Part shown: in pieces, positions 39,326 through 48,973 of the stretch
Layout: every line of letters starts with the position of its first letter
How positions within the stretch are numbered: position 1 is the first letter of the stretch
Notes under the pieces: model-generated
What the model was told of the DNA's origin: nothing
The model's database searches: none
The model's input: the letters and a program-made list of their open reading frames with translations, nothing else
Translations under genes and position numbers: made by a program
NCBI GenBank assembly: GCA_938042245.1
Contig: CALIRO010000040.1
Location: 112,186-176,185 of the forward strand
Length of the DNA stretch: 64,000 nucleotides
Reading direction: 5' to 3'
Origin: an uncultured Thermoguttaceae bacterium
GTDB taxonomy: Bacteria > Planctomycetota > Planctomycetia > Pirellulales > Thermoguttaceae

Positions 39326-39380
39326 CTTGAGTCCTCTGGTCGGCACAGAGCCAACCATGCTCAGGCCGAACGACCCAGGC

Positions 39381-41876
39381 CTAGCGTTCGGCGGCTGGAT
39401 GAGGTTTCCGCTCCCAACGGAATCCTATTTGCTGTTTCAATTGCTCCAGCCAGGCCCGGCGAATCTTCTGTTGGTCGAACACGGCAGCCGTGGAGTAGTC
39501 GGCATAGGGTTCGGCCAAGAACATTTTCCAGAGGACTTCATCGGATGGTTCGAAGGATTTGACCCGGATGACATAGGCGACGGTTTGCGGCTGATTGAAG
39601 GCCACCTCTACCTGTCCGGGCTCCATCCGGAAGACGGTTTGCATGAACTCTTCGCCAGGCAGTTCCACCTGGGGAATGGAGCTAATCCGAGGCGGCGGCG
39701 CCTGCACAAAAAGGCGAGGGGAAATCCCCCCATGGGTCAGCCAACTAAATGGACCAGCTTCCAGAACGGTTACGCCCGGTTCCTTCGCCAAGGCTTCTTG
39801 CAAGGGTTTACCGCTTTTGCGGGCCAGAGCGGCCAATTGGGCTGCCCGATCCCGGGCCAAACTGCGGGCCTGACTCATCTTCCATGCCCGGAGCACTTCC
39901 TGACGGAGTTGATCGGTTTCTTTGCGGGCCCGCTGAGCTTGCTGGGCCAGTTTGGCAGCTTCTTGCTCCTGGCCCTGGTGGCGGGCTTTTTGGGCCTCTT
40001 TTTCCAGGCGTTCGGCTTCTGCATAATCCCAAGAGGCAATGGCCTCTTTGACATCCTCTAATTTCCAGAATAGATAGTAGGCATCTGGGTCTTGGGCGAG
40101 CATCGGCTGCAAGGGAGGTCGGCCTTGATAATACAACACGCGAAGGACCGATTCCCGGCCAGCCACCTGCGACTGAGCAAGGTCTCGAAAGTCTCGCCGC
40201 AATTGCCATTCCGCAACAAGCGGCGTTTTCCGGTACTGGAGCCCATACTGGTTGGCTAGGGCTTGCAGGTTGAGCGGTTGAGGCGGCTGGGTGCCGGCGG
40301 CCAGGGCGGCCAGACGGGATTGAGAATAACTGTTCATTTGGTCGCGGATCTTCTGGAGCATCTGCTCGATCTTCGCCTGGGCTTGCCCCCGCGCCAAAGC
40401 CTCCCGGATCTCCTCCCGCACCTCCTCCAAGGGCACATATTTGGAGGCAGGCGCCGAACTGCCCCCAGCACCGCCCGAAGGGAGGCTAGCCGGTGTGGAC
40501 TCCGAGGGCTTCTCGGACGGCTTTTCCGACGGCGCAGAAGCCCCAGATTCAGCAGGTTTCCCATCAGGCTGTGTGCCAGCAGCCGAGGGTGCATCGGCTG
40601 GCTCAGACGCCTGCGTCTGCCCCTCGGCCGATACGGTCCATAGGGCCGGCTGGACCTCCTGCAGACTGCCCCTACCGGCCCCGAACGCCAACGAGACCCA
40701 GCTAGCATCTATGGGATCAGTTCGGGAGGCCGATCCGTCTCCCTTTGGTAGAGACGAGGGCGGGACCTCTGGAGCTTTTTTTGCCGGATCAGCGTTTTCA
40801 ACACCATCAGATTCCGAAGGTTTCTCTTCTTTGGAGGACTGCTTGGGTAGTTTTTCTTCCGGAGGTTTAAGGGACTCCACGGGTTCTTTTCCAGCAGGGG
40901 GGGAGGCAGTAGGCTTTGATAAGGAGGGTTGTTTTGGCTCTGGGGTAACCGAAGGAGTCGTTTCGGGTTTGGATTCCGGAGGGGATTGGGATTCGGCAGG
41001 AGGACTTTGTGCACCGGCTTTTTCGACCGGAGGCAATGTGCTGCGGAGATAATAGGTATCTTTGTGCTTTTCGTAGTACTGCTGGATCTGTTCGTCGGTA
41101 ATGGAACTGGGCTCGAGGAATTGAGCGATCTCGGCCTTTAGATATTCTACCACTACCCGATGGGGCCGTCGGAATCCCGGGTCCGGGGAGGTGGGGTCGT
41201 AATAATTTTCCTTGTATTTTTCAAAGAAGTCTCGGAGGGTGGCTTCTTCCGGCTCGCCGACCCGATCCACATACTTGGCCACCGGCTCAGCCACCAGTTC
41301 CACTGTGGCCCGGCGATTGAGCCGCTGATAGTAGTCCCACCGTTGGGCAGGTGTAGTGGGAGCCGTGCTAAAATCAATCAGTTCCAGCATCTGTCGAGCT
41401 GCCAGTTCAGTGCGCAGCGCCTCGAACAGTTGCCGGTCCGTTACATGCATTTCCCGGAGGACCTGTCGGAGCGTATCCCGGCTGACCCGTTTACCGGTCA
41501 TCTCCTGGATATAGGTATTGATCATTTGATTACTGATCACCATTCCTAGCTCCCGAGCCCGGTTGGCCAATAGCCAGGTCTCCACGGCCGATTCCTCCGA
41601 AGGCGGTTCGACCGGCAATCGAAAGCCCAACGTCCAATAGACCCGTTCGAAAAAAGTCCGCACGAGATTCTGTTGACGCAGCAGGTGGGAGAGTTCCAGC
41701 TCGGTCAGATCCCCGTAGGCCTTCGTACGCACTACCACCGGATTCTGGACATTCCCGCTGGTTAGGGCATCAAAGACCGGTCCCGATAAAAACACAAAGG
41801 CGATCATGGCCAAAAGGGCCAAGACCGCCAAAAACACCTTTTGATGTTTCCGAAACACAGTAAACGGACTAGCCAT
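39381..41876 (-). CDS. PpiD/SurA-like membrane-anchored periplasmic folding factor
   Basis: The 831-residue protein starts with a short cytoplasmic part and one membrane helix (KVFLAVLALLAMIAFVFLSG), as PpiD does. Residues 60-260 resemble the SurA/PpiD N-terminal chaperone domain (ELSHLLRQQNLV...VISNQMINTYIQEMTGKRVSRDTLRQVL). About 210 residues of Pro/Ser/Glu-rich low complexity follow (roughly 285-480), then a helical region and a PpiD-like C-terminal part (FRMEPGQVEVAFNQPQTVAYVIRVKSFEP). I do not find a clear parvulin-type (PpiC) isomerase core, so chaperone rather than isomerase activity is likelier. It is transcribed away from topA. Confidence 0.72.
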   Translation of the reverse strand: MASPFTVFRKHQKVFLAVLALLAMIAFVFLSGPVFDALTSGNVQNPVVVRTKAYGDLTELELSHLLRQQNLVRTFFERVYWTLGFRLPVEPPSEESAVETWLLANRARELGMVISNQMINTYIQEMTGKRVSRDTLRQVLREMHVTDRQLFEALRTELAARQMLELIDFSTAPTTPAQRWDYYQRLNRRATVELVAEPVAKYVDRVGEPEEATLRDFFEKYKENYYDPTSPDPGFRRPHRVVVEYLKAEIAQFLEPSSITDEQIQQYYEKHKDTYYLRSTLPPVEKAGAQSPPAESQSPPESKPETTPSVTPEPKQPSLSKPTASPPAGKEPVESLKPPEEKLPKQSSKEEKPSESDGVENADPAKKAPEVPPSSLPKGDGSASRTDPIDASWVSLAFGAGRGSLQEVQPALWTVSAEGQTQASEPADAPSAAGTQPDGKPAESGASAPSEKPSEKPSESTPASLPSGGAGGSSAPASKYVPLEEVREEIREALARGQAQAKIEQMLQKIRDQMNSYSQSRLAALAAGTQPPQPLNLQALANQYGLQYRKTPLVAEWQLRRDFRDLAQSQVAGRESVLRVLYYQGRPPLQPMLAQDPDAYYLFWKLEDVKEAIASWDYAEAERLEKEAQKARHQGQEQEAAKLAQQAQRARKETDQLRQEVLRAWKMSQARSLARDRAAQLAALARKSGKPLQEALAKEPGVTVLEAGPFSWLTHGGISPRLFVQAPPPRISSIPQVELPGEEFMQTVFRMEPGQVEVAFNQPQTVAYVIRVKSFEPSDEVLWKMFLAEPYADYSTAAVFDQQKIRRAWLEQLKQQIGFRWERKPHPAAER

Positions 41877-41916
41877 GCCTATCCCCTCTTAAGTGGGATT
41901 CCCCAAACTTTTCCGC

Positions 41917-41945
41917 TTGACAAACTTCTCCGACCCCCTTATTTG
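41917..41945 (+). promoter_or_regulatory. Candidate sigma-70-like promoter upstream of topA
   Basis: TTGACA (41917-41922), 17-nt spacer, TATTTG (41940-41945). It reads toward topA with a leader of about 320 nt. The -10 is only moderately good. Confidence 0.35.
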
Positions 41946-42265
41946 GTGATATTTTGGAAATAGAAAGAACCAAAATACCTATCCGGCGGGGGGATTGGAC
42001 CTCCTCTCAGATGGTTATTTTCCGCTAAGCCCCTGAAGGACTGGTACCGGAACCGTTCCCGAAAGCGTTTATTTTAAACCTCGGAGTAGAAGTTTGCAAA
42101 CCCGACTTCCCCTCTGCCTGCCGGTAGCGTGTGGTAACTGAGTCTGTTAGACTGAGTTTTTTGCCAGTTAAGTGGAAATGGCTACCGTCTAACGGTGCTC
42201 CAGACAAGAGAACATCCCCGAATTATTAGCTGAATTATTACCTTTGTTATAAATCCGGGATTCCT

Positions 42266-44935
42266 ATGGCGAAAAAACCCTCTTCTTCCGGTATCTCGTT
42301 GGTGATTGTCGAATCGCCCACCAAAGCACGCACCCTGAGCAAGTTTCTCGGTCCGGGCTTTACCATTGAAGCATCGATCGGCCATATCCGAGACCTGCCC
42401 GAAAGCGCAAAAGAAGTACCCAAACAATACCGGCAAGAGCAGTGGCGTCATTTGGGGGTGAATGTGCATGATAATTTTCGGCCCATTTATGTGATTCCTC
42501 GTCAAAAGGCCCAGCAGGTCCGACGCCTCAAACAGATGCTGAAAAAGGCCCAGCAGTTGTATCTGGCCACCGACGAAGATCGGGAAGGGGAGGCCATTAG
42601 TTGGCATCTGTGTGAGGTCTTGCAACCGAAGGTGCCGGTCCATCGGTTGGTCTTTCATGAAATTACCCGAGAGGCGGTGCTGGAGGCATTGGAGCATCCG
42701 CGGCAGATCGACCATGCGTTGGTCCGAGCCCAGGAAGCCCGGCGGATTGTGGATCGGCTGTATGGGTATGAGGTCTCGCCGCTTTTGTGGCGCAAAATCG
42801 GGCCGAGGCTCTCGGCTGGCCGGGTCCAGAGCGTAGCCATCCGGCTGATTGTGGAGCGGGAACGGCAGCGCATGGCCTTTGTGCCGGCTACCTACTGGGA
42901 CCTCCTGGGCCTGTTTGCCAAACAGACCGGGGAAACCTTCCACGCCACCTTGGTTTCTGTGCAAGCTCGGCGAATCCCTACCAGCCGAGACTTTGATCCA
43001 AACACCGGGCAATTGAAAGACCCTAGTTTGCTTTTGTTAGACGAGACGGCGGCCAAGGCGCTGGCCGACCGGCTCCGAAATGCGACCCCAGTAGTGCTCT
43101 GTGTGGAGGAAAAACCCTACCTCTCCCGCCCCTATCCTCCGTTTACCACTAGCACCCTCCAACAGGAGGCCAACCGGAAGTTTGGTTTTACCGCCCGCCG
43201 CACCATGCAGGCCGCTCAGAATCTCTATGAAAGTGGTTATATCACCTACATGCGAACGGATTCGACCTCCTTGGCCTCGGTGGCCGTGGAGGCGGCCCGA
43301 CAGGAAATCCTCAGCCTGTTCGGCCCCGAATATCTGGCCCCAGAAGTCCGCATCTATCCGACCAAGGTGAAAAACGCCCAAGAGGCCCACGAAGCCATTC
43401 GACCCGCAGGACATCCGTTTGAACATCCAGACAAACTGCGCGGTCAGCTTGGCCCGGATGAAGAAAAACTCTACGAGCTGATCTGGCGGCGGACCTTGGC
43501 CTGTCAGATGGCCGACGCCCGAGGCCGGACCGTTACCATCACCATCCAACTAGATGATGCCCTCTTTGAGGTTTCCGGCCGAATCATCGATTTTCCCGGC
43601 TATTTGCGGGCCTATATCGAAGAACCGGAGGAACCTCAAGAGGTGGCAGCAGAAGAAAAACGGCTGCCTCCGGTTGTTGTGGGCGAAACGCTGCGTGTGG
43701 AGGCGTTGGAACCAAAGTCCCATACCACCCAGCCCCCGCCCCGGTACAGCGAAGCCACCTTGACCCGGGAACTGGAACGCCGGGGCATTGGCCGACCCAG
43801 CACCTATGCCACCATCATCGATACGATCTTGGCCCGGGATTATGTGTTCAAACGGGGCTCAGCCCTCGTACCCACCTGGACCGCCTTTGCCGTCGTCCAA
43901 CTCTTGGAACAACATTTCCCTGCCCTGGTCGATTATGACTTTACCGCGGAAATGGAAGATGAACTGGATGCCATCAGCCGGGGTGAATTGGAACATGTCG
44001 AATATCTCCGCCAGTTCTATTTCGGAGGACAATATCCCGGCCTAAAACCCCAAGTGGAGCAGAAGGCCACCGAAATCGACCCCCGGGAAGTAGGTCGAAT
44101 CTATATTGGCCAAGCCCCCACTCCCGACAATGGCCCCATCTATGTGCGAGTCGGCCGATATGGGCCGTTTTTGGAACACGGCAACCGGCGGGCCAGTCTG
44201 CCAGAGAAAATGGCCCCGGATGAATTGACCGTGCCGGTGGCCATGCAACTATTGGAACAATCCCAAAACGGCGGCCAGCTTCTGGGCACCTGCCCCCAGA
44301 CGGGCAAACCCATCTATTTGAAAACCGGGCGATTCGGTCCCTATGTGCAACGCGGCGCCGACGACGATCCGACCGTACAAAAAGCCTCCTTGCTCCGAGG
44401 GATGAAGCCCGACCAGGTGAACCTGGACCTCGCCTTGCAACTGTTGAATCTACCCCGCCAGTTGGGAGTGCATCCAGAGACCGGCCAGCCGGTATGGGTA
44501 CAGTCCGGTCGATTTGGACCCTTTGTCAAATGCGGGGACCAGACCCGGTCGCTGCCGGAGCATCTTTCGCCGCTTACTATGAGTCTGGAGGAAGCCCTTC
44601 AATTACTAGCCCAGCCCAAACCCAGCCGCCGCCCATCCCAGGCCAGCAAAGAACCGATCAAGGTCTTTGAGCCCTCTCCAGTTACTGGCCAACCGGTCCT
44701 TGTAATGGCAGGCCGATATGGCCCGTATGTAACCGACGGCCAAAACAATGCGTCTCTGCCCCGAGACATGCCCCCGGAAGAAGTTACCTTTGCGCAGGCC
44801 TTGGAGCTATTGGCCCATCGGGCCGCTCAGCCAAAACGACAAAGGTTTTCCCGAAAAAGGCGGTCTGCTTCGGCTACGCCGAGGGGCTCTGGCGGCCAAG
44901 CGAACTCAGAACTCTCTCCCCCCCGAGGGGAATAA
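42266..44935 (+). CDS. topA: DNA topoisomerase I
   Basis: This is a type IA topoisomerase that relaxes negative supercoils. The 889-residue protein has the Toprim domain (LVIVESPTKARTLSKFL; later ATDEDREGEAISWHL), the catalytic tyrosine in YITYMRTDS (Tyr328), and the long core to about residue 590. The C-terminal 300 residues carry four Topo-C repeats of the form GRYGPFLEHG, GRFGPYVQRG, GRFGPFVKCG and GRYGPYVTDG, without the Cys4 zinc fingers of E. coli TopA. A basic tail (PKRQRFSRKRRS) ends the protein. Start ATG 42266 begins the family N-terminus. It is complete. Confidence 0.96.
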   Translation: MAKKPSSSGISLVIVESPTKARTLSKFLGPGFTIEASIGHIRDLPESAKEVPKQYRQEQWRHLGVNVHDNFRPIYVIPRQKAQQVRRLKQMLKKAQQLYLATDEDREGEAISWHLCEVLQPKVPVHRLVFHEITREAVLEALEHPRQIDHALVRAQEARRIVDRLYGYEVSPLLWRKIGPRLSAGRVQSVAIRLIVERERQRMAFVPATYWDLLGLFAKQTGETFHATLVSVQARRIPTSRDFDPNTGQLKDPSLLLLDETAAKALADRLRNATPVVLCVEEKPYLSRPYPPFTTSTLQQEANRKFGFTARRTMQAAQNLYESGYITYMRTDSTSLASVAVEAARQEILSLFGPEYLAPEVRIYPTKVKNAQEAHEAIRPAGHPFEHPDKLRGQLGPDEEKLYELIWRRTLACQMADARGRTVTITIQLDDALFEVSGRIIDFPGYLRAYIEEPEEPQEVAAEEKRLPPVVVGETLRVEALEPKSHTTQPPPRYSEATLTRELERRGIGRPSTYATIIDTILARDYVFKRGSALVPTWTAFAVVQLLEQHFPALVDYDFTAEMEDELDAISRGELEHVEYLRQFYFGGQYPGLKPQVEQKATEIDPREVGRIYIGQAPTPDNGPIYVRVGRYGPFLEHGNRRASLPEKMAPDELTVPVAMQLLEQSQNGGQLLGTCPQTGKPIYLKTGRFGPYVQRGADDDPTVQKASLLRGMKPDQVNLDLALQLLNLPRQLGVHPETGQPVWVQSGRFGPFVKCGDQTRSLPEHLSPLTMSLEEALQLLAQPKPSRRPSQASKEPIKVFEPSPVTGQPVLVMAGRYGPYVTDGQNNASLPRDMPPEEVTFAQALELLAHRAAQPKRQRFSRKRRSASATPRGSGGQANSELSPPRGE

Positions 44936-45223
44936 TAACCTTTTTTGCCTCTATTATCCTCCTGCCTGTGTATTTCCTCCCACCGCAGCTTTCCCTGTTG
45001 GAAGTTGCTGGCAGCTACCTTTGCTCCCGCCGGAAGTAAGCTGGCAACCACTCTATAACCCTTCCTGGGGGGTACACGAACATATCCAGCAACGGAAGAG
45101 GTCTCTCGAAGGGGCCGAGGGGAAATACCTACCCTATGTAGAGGGTATGCAGCCACCTATTGAAAGACAAAGGAGGAAAACAAGCAAATTATAGGAGATT
45201 AAAATACCCAAAAATGGATTATT

Positions 45224-45382
45224 ATGGTATTTATGGCCCCCTATTTTGCTTCCGTCAGAAAAATCTCTCTCTCCCAGATGGTGGGAGTTGCCAAGAAGGT
45301 CAACAAAACTTATATTACAGTTGACCGTCAAAATATACTTAAACGGCAGAAGGTAGAAAAACTGCACAACCTGGTGAGGTAA
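45224..45382 (+). CDS. Possible small protein of 52 residues
   Basis: An open frame from ATG to TAA encodes a basic peptide. Its middle (LSQMVGVAKKVNKTYITVDR) and helical end (ILKRQKVEKLHNLVR) look protein-like and faintly like a helix-turn-helix. The patch is much more A/T-rich than its surroundings. No well-placed ribosome site is seen: an AGGAG lies about 24 nt upstream, too far. It may be chance or a remnant of transferred DNA. Confidence 0.22.
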   Translation: MVFMAPYFASVRKISLSQMVGVAKKVNKTYITVDRQNILKRQKVEKLHNLVR

Positions 45383-45530
45383 CACTTGGGGAAGAGAGCA
45401 GGAGCCGTTTGTCTCATTAACTCCTCACGGACGGCCCCAGAAACTTTAGAGAGGCTGATTGAGAACTGTTAGAGGTGTCGGAACCAGTGCCTCAGACCTA
45501 CCCACCAGGCTAGCTTCCCCAACCTCAATG

Positions 45531-45693
45531 GGTAATAGTTCAGCCGAATGGTGTGCCCAGGCATGCCTGCGAAAGCAGGAATCCAGTTTTTGTGTTAGTG
45601 GGTTGGTTCTGCACCGGGGCTTGCGCGGCAGTAACACCCAAAGGCTTTCCTCGGATCAAGCAGGCAGCTTCTTCCTTCGGCTGAAGTGTTACC
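45531..45693 (-). repeat. MITE-like repeat, copy C (best preserved)
   Basis: A 163-bp copy in reverse orientation. Its two ends are inverted repeats: GGTAATAGTTCAGCCGAATG at the left and the complement of the right end, GGTAACACTTCAGCCGAAGG, agree at most positions. Inside are the complements of CCGAGGAAAGCCTTTGGGTG and the palindromic ATTCCTGCTTTCGCAGG core. No clear target-site duplication. Confidence 0.78.
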
Positions 45694-45848
45694 GAAATGG
45701 AAATTCCACACCTCTCGGGTAAGCTGGGCAAAGGCTTCAGAGCTCAGGCTAGTTCAAAGGAATCTAAACCAATGGACTGGTGGGGGCACACCAGAAAAGA
45801 CTTTCGGAAGAGCACCTGTGTTTTTTTTCCACCTAGGGGGCTTGTAGG

Positions 45849-46355
45849 ATGCGAATTGCGGTCGGCAGCGATCATCGTGGGGTTCATCTGCGAGAGAAGA
45901 TTTTGGATCTCTTGCAGCGGATGGGCATCCAGAGTATTGATGTGGGCACCCGGTCTTCAGAGCCGCCGGTGGATTATCCTGACATCGCCGCTGAAGTGGC
46001 CAAGAAAGTGGCCCAAGGCGACGTGGATCGGGGGATCCTGATTTGCGGCACTGGGATCGGCATGGCGATAGTAGCCAATAGGTTCCCCGGCGTGCGCGCT
46101 GCGCCCTGCCATGACCTGCTAACGGCCGAAATCAGCCGACGCCATAACGATACCAATATCCTTTGCCTTTCGGGCGATATGCTCGGCGACCGCCTGGTAG
46201 ATATGTTGGTCGAAGTCTGGATCAAGACGGAATTTGAGGGGGGCCGACACGCTCGTCGGCTGGAAAAGATTCGGCAGTTAGAACATTGCAATGGACAGGC
46301 CGGTTTGCCTCTGGCTCAGACCAACCAAGCGAACCGTTCCGGTTCGCAGCCATGA
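45849..46355 (+). CDS. rpiB: Ribose-5-phosphate isomerase B
   Basis: RpiB interconverts ribose 5-phosphate and ribulose 5-phosphate in the pentose phosphate pathway. The 168-residue protein begins MRIAVGSDHRGVHLREKI and has the active-site Cys in GILICGTGIGMAIVANRFPGVRAA. It also has CHDLLTAEISRRHNDTNILCLSGDMLG, all family hallmarks. The last 20 residues (after the KIRQLE helix) are a polar tail beyond the usual end. Start ATG 45849 has a GGGGGC-like site upstream. It is a single-gene unit. Confidence 0.93.
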   Translation: MRIAVGSDHRGVHLREKILDLLQRMGIQSIDVGTRSSEPPVDYPDIAAEVAKKVAQGDVDRGILICGTGIGMAIVANRFPGVRAAPCHDLLTAEISRRHNDTNILCLSGDMLGDRLVDMLVEVWIKTEFEGGRHARRLEKIRQLEHCNGQAGLPLAQTNQANRSGSQP

Positions 46356-46649
46356 CCCGTTGCTTCCAGAGGGGATTTTCCCACAAGAGGGTATTGCTTG
46401 AGTTTTGCCCTGGGGCATTTCTGGGTTTGTCTCCCACAGGCACATAGAAAGCTGTATTTGTTCACCTTATTTTCTAAGTCCAATGGTTACAACGGGTTAG
46501 GAGATTGCTTGCCCGCCGTGCCCCCCAAAATGCCAGAAGCCGAGTACTGAAGACCAAAGGTTCTATAGCCCGTCCTTTTAGGAAGGCGCTCCTTTCCCTT
46601 TGGCTGGAGACAACCGCTCTGCAGGAGAGGTTTTACCAAACTATCCGGT
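46356..46649. other. Convergent gap between rpiB and creatininase-family gene
   Basis: 294 bases; nothing supportable seen. Confidence 0.4.
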
Positions 46650-47429
46650 TTAGTATGGGAATCGTTCATCTAAGGGGGCGGCCGAAAGTTCCACCAGAAA
46701 TTGGGCAATCCGCTCAACAACCACCTCCATCATCCGGTGCGCCTTTTCGGGAGCGGCGGCCAGGGGATTGCCTACCCCCGCATTGGTCGTTAGCAGATGC
46801 CAAGGTCGGGTGATCGATACCCAACCCCGATTGATCGCCTCAAATCGGCTCTTTGCCGGCGGCGTCGGATCGGCGGCCAAAGAGCCGTCCGGATTCCGCG
46901 CCACGAGCTCCGGAAAATACGCCAGCGCAAACGAGGTTTCCATCTCACCGGCATGATCGTCGGCTTCCTGGAAAATCTCCTGATAGACATCCTGAAAAAT
47001 TGCATACCAATTGCACAAAAACAGATGTGCCTTCGTCTTGCCGTAGAGTTCCCGCAAAACCCACTTGAAATCGTTGCCGCCGTGGCTATTTAAGATCAGA
47101 ATTTTTAAAATTCCATGCCGCTCCAAAGACTCCACCAGATCCTTGACAATGGAGGCCAAGGTAGATGGATTTAAGTTCATCGCCAGCGGAAACCGTATCT
47201 GGTTGGTCTGGGTGCCATAGGGGATGGTAGGCAGCAGGACCACTTTGGCGCCCCGATTCCAAGCCGCCTCACAAATCTTCTCCCCTACAATCTCCCCCTC
47301 CAGGATATCGATCCCATAGGGCAGATGCAGGTTATGGGGTTCGGTGGCCCCAAACGGTATGACAGCCACTTCATACCGCTGATTCTTCACTACAGCATAG
47401 TTCGTTTCGGCTAATTTCCACGGACGCAT
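46650..47429 (-). CDS. Creatininase-family metal-dependent amidohydrolase
   Basis: The 259-residue protein carries the family metal-binding pattern: IPFGATEPHNLHLPYGIDILEGE (Glu, His and Asp ligands), ILNSHGGND, and the Glu in DHAGEMETS. Members hydrolyse creatinine or act in cofactor maturation; in planctomycetes they are numerous and mostly of unknown substrate. I start at ATG 47429; a GTG four codons earlier is possible. It is separated from the oxidoreductase gene upstream by a terminator, so the two are probably independent units. Confidence 0.82.
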   Translation of the reverse strand: MRPWKLAETNYAVVKNQRYEVAVIPFGATEPHNLHLPYGIDILEGEIVGEKICEAAWNRGAKVVLLPTIPYGTQTNQIRFPLAMNLNPSTLASIVKDLVESLERHGILKILILNSHGGNDFKWVLRELYGKTKAHLFLCNWYAIFQDVYQEIFQEADDHAGEMETSFALAYFPELVARNPDGSLAADPTPPAKSRFEAINRGWVSITRPWHLLTTNAGVGNPLAAAPEKAHRMMEVVVERIAQFLVELSAAPLDERFPY

Positions 47430-47444
47430 ATCAAAAACCACTCA

Positions 47445-47469
47445 GAAAAAAGAAAGCCCGCTTCCGGGC
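47445..47469 (-). terminator. Rho-independent terminator of the Gfo/Idh gene
   Basis: On the minus strand GCCCG-GAAG-CGGGC (47469 to 47456) is followed at once by a T-rich run, TTTCTTTTTTC. It lies about 165 bp beyond the end of the oxidoreductase gene and just before the creatininase-family start. The stem is short but perfect. Confidence 0.7.
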
Positions 47470-47632
47470 GGATTCGGCCCGGAGTGCTTTCACCAGAGAA
47501 ACCCATCAAAAGCATTCAGAAAAAAAAGAGCCTGCGAGTGTTGCCTAGATGGTGTATTTTAGAGGAAAAAGAGGCCCCTATCCAGAGCCTTTCCCTGGAA
47601 ACTGTTGGTAAGAAGGGCAAACGGGCAAACGC

Positions 47633-48973
47633 CTATTCCACCAGGCCGGTAAGATCCAGGGGCAATTTTCGGTTTTCGGCCAATAGTTCGGCCATACTGA
47701 GCCGTCGGCCGCGCAAGCAGGCCTCTCGACCAAGAATGCAAGTTAAACATCCGGACACTGCTCTAGGGACTGTTGGATTATCATACGGGCCTTCCAAAAT
47801 CGTCTTGTAAAAGGCAGCGATATTCCGCACGGCGCCGGCCTCGTAGAGGTTTTCTACAGCCGCCTCCACTCGCTTTTGTCCCCGGATTTCCCAGGCCGAT
47901 TTGCCCCAGTAGTTGATCACCGCATGGCCGGTGTAGGTGAAGGCCTTCATGCTCAGTTCGCCGGGGGTGCGGTTGGGCAAATGCTGGCTCCAATGGTCAT
48001 GGACCAGGCCGTCTTCGTATTCAAAAATCACCGAGAAGACATCGGGGCTATCGCCGCCGCGGGGTTTTGGCCGGGCTATCCGACAAGCGCCTACGGCCGC
48101 GGTAGGCCGACGCCCCAACACCCAAACCGCCACGTCAATGGCATGAATATCAAACGAGACGATAAATCCGCCGCCCAGCGGGATGTCATTGTCCCAGATA
48201 AGGCCTCGCAGTCGGCTGGCAATGGTCTGGGTTTTTGGCGGATCGTTATGGCCGCCGCTTATGCCTACCGTAGTGATACGGGCCAGCACGCCCAGTTGGC
48301 CGCTGCGGATCACCTCGGCCACCTTCTGATTGACCGGATCGGTCGGGGCCTGGTAATCGACCAGGAAGACGCGGTTTTTGCGGGTTGCCAGTTGGCCGGC
48401 CTCTTGAATGGCCAAACAGCCGGGCACATCCACGGCGATCGGCTTTGCCATATACACATGTACCCCTGCCTCTACCGCTGCCTTGGCATGTTCGGGGAAA
48501 AAGCAGGGGGGAGTTTTCAGCACGATGGCCTCCACGCCGCTGTCGAGCACCTTCTGATAACCTTTCAAGCCCGAAAAGCGGTATTTCTTTTCCACACCGA
48601 ACTCCTCACCGGCCTGCTCAGCCACTTCGGGAAAGTAATCGGCCACGGCGGAGATTTGGTATCCACCGTGTTTTTGGAACAATCGGGCGATCCATCGGCC
48701 CCGGCCGCCTTGGCCTACCAGACCCAGTTTGATCTTCCGCCCGCCGACCGGCCCGGCTGGCTCAGCCGGCTCAGCTGCTGTAGCACCCGCCGCCAGCGCG
48801 GACCCCCAGGCAGTCGATGCTCCACTACCCGAAGCGACTAACAATTGGCCAGACAGTTCCCCTGCCTGCAACCGACCAGCCCCCATCCAAGCGCCCGCCA
48901 TCCCTACCCCGGCCGCCATCGCCTCCAAAAACCGCCGCCGATCAAATTGTCCCAACGATCTCTTCTGTCGCAT
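47633..48973 (-). CDS. Gfo/Idh/MocA-family oxidoreductase with Tat signal
   Basis: The 446-residue protein starts with a twin-arginine signal (FDRRRFLEAMAAGVGMAGAWMGAGRLQAG), so it is exported folded. The mature part begins with a Rossmann fold (KLGLVGQGGRGRWIARLF). It has the family segment YMAKPIAVDVPGCLAIQEAG, where EKP is usual and here AKP is seen, and a C-terminal alpha/beta substrate domain. Gfo/Idh/MocA enzymes are NAD(P)-dependent sugar oxidoreductases; exported members are common in planctomycetes and probably keep a bound cofactor. The AKP in place of EKP is worth noting. Confidence 0.88.
   Translation of the reverse strand: MRQKRSLGQFDRRRFLEAMAAGVGMAGAWMGAGRLQAGELSGQLLVASGSGASTAWGSALAAGATAAEPAEPAGPVGGRKIKLGLVGQGGRGRWIARLFQKHGGYQISAVADYFPEVAEQAGEEFGVEKKYRFSGLKGYQKVLDSGVEAIVLKTPPCFFPEHAKAAVEAGVHVYMAKPIAVDVPGCLAIQEAGQLATRKNRVFLVDYQAPTDPVNQKVAEVIRSGQLGVLARITTVGISGGHNDPPKTQTIASRLRGLIWDNDIPLGGGFIVSFDIHAIDVAVWVLGRRPTAAVGACRIARPKPRGGDSPDVFSVIFEYEDGLVHDHWSQHLPNRTPGELSMKAFTYTGHAVINYWGKSAWEIRGQKRVEAAVENLYEAGAVRNIAAFYKTILEGPYDNPTVPRAVSGCLTCILGREACLRGRRLSMAELLAENRKLPLDLTGLVE

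Larger units (their letters stand above)
44936..45848. other. Long intergenic region between topA and rpiB
   Basis: About 0.9 kb. It contains a low-confidence small ORF (45224-45382) in an A/T-rich patch and one complete MITE-like repeat (45531-45693). The rest holds nothing I can identify. Confidence 0.5.

Noticed and set aside
45134..45385. 83-codon minus-strand hydrophobic ORF
   Set aside because: A/T-rich chance frame opposite the small plus-strand ORF; no ribosome site.
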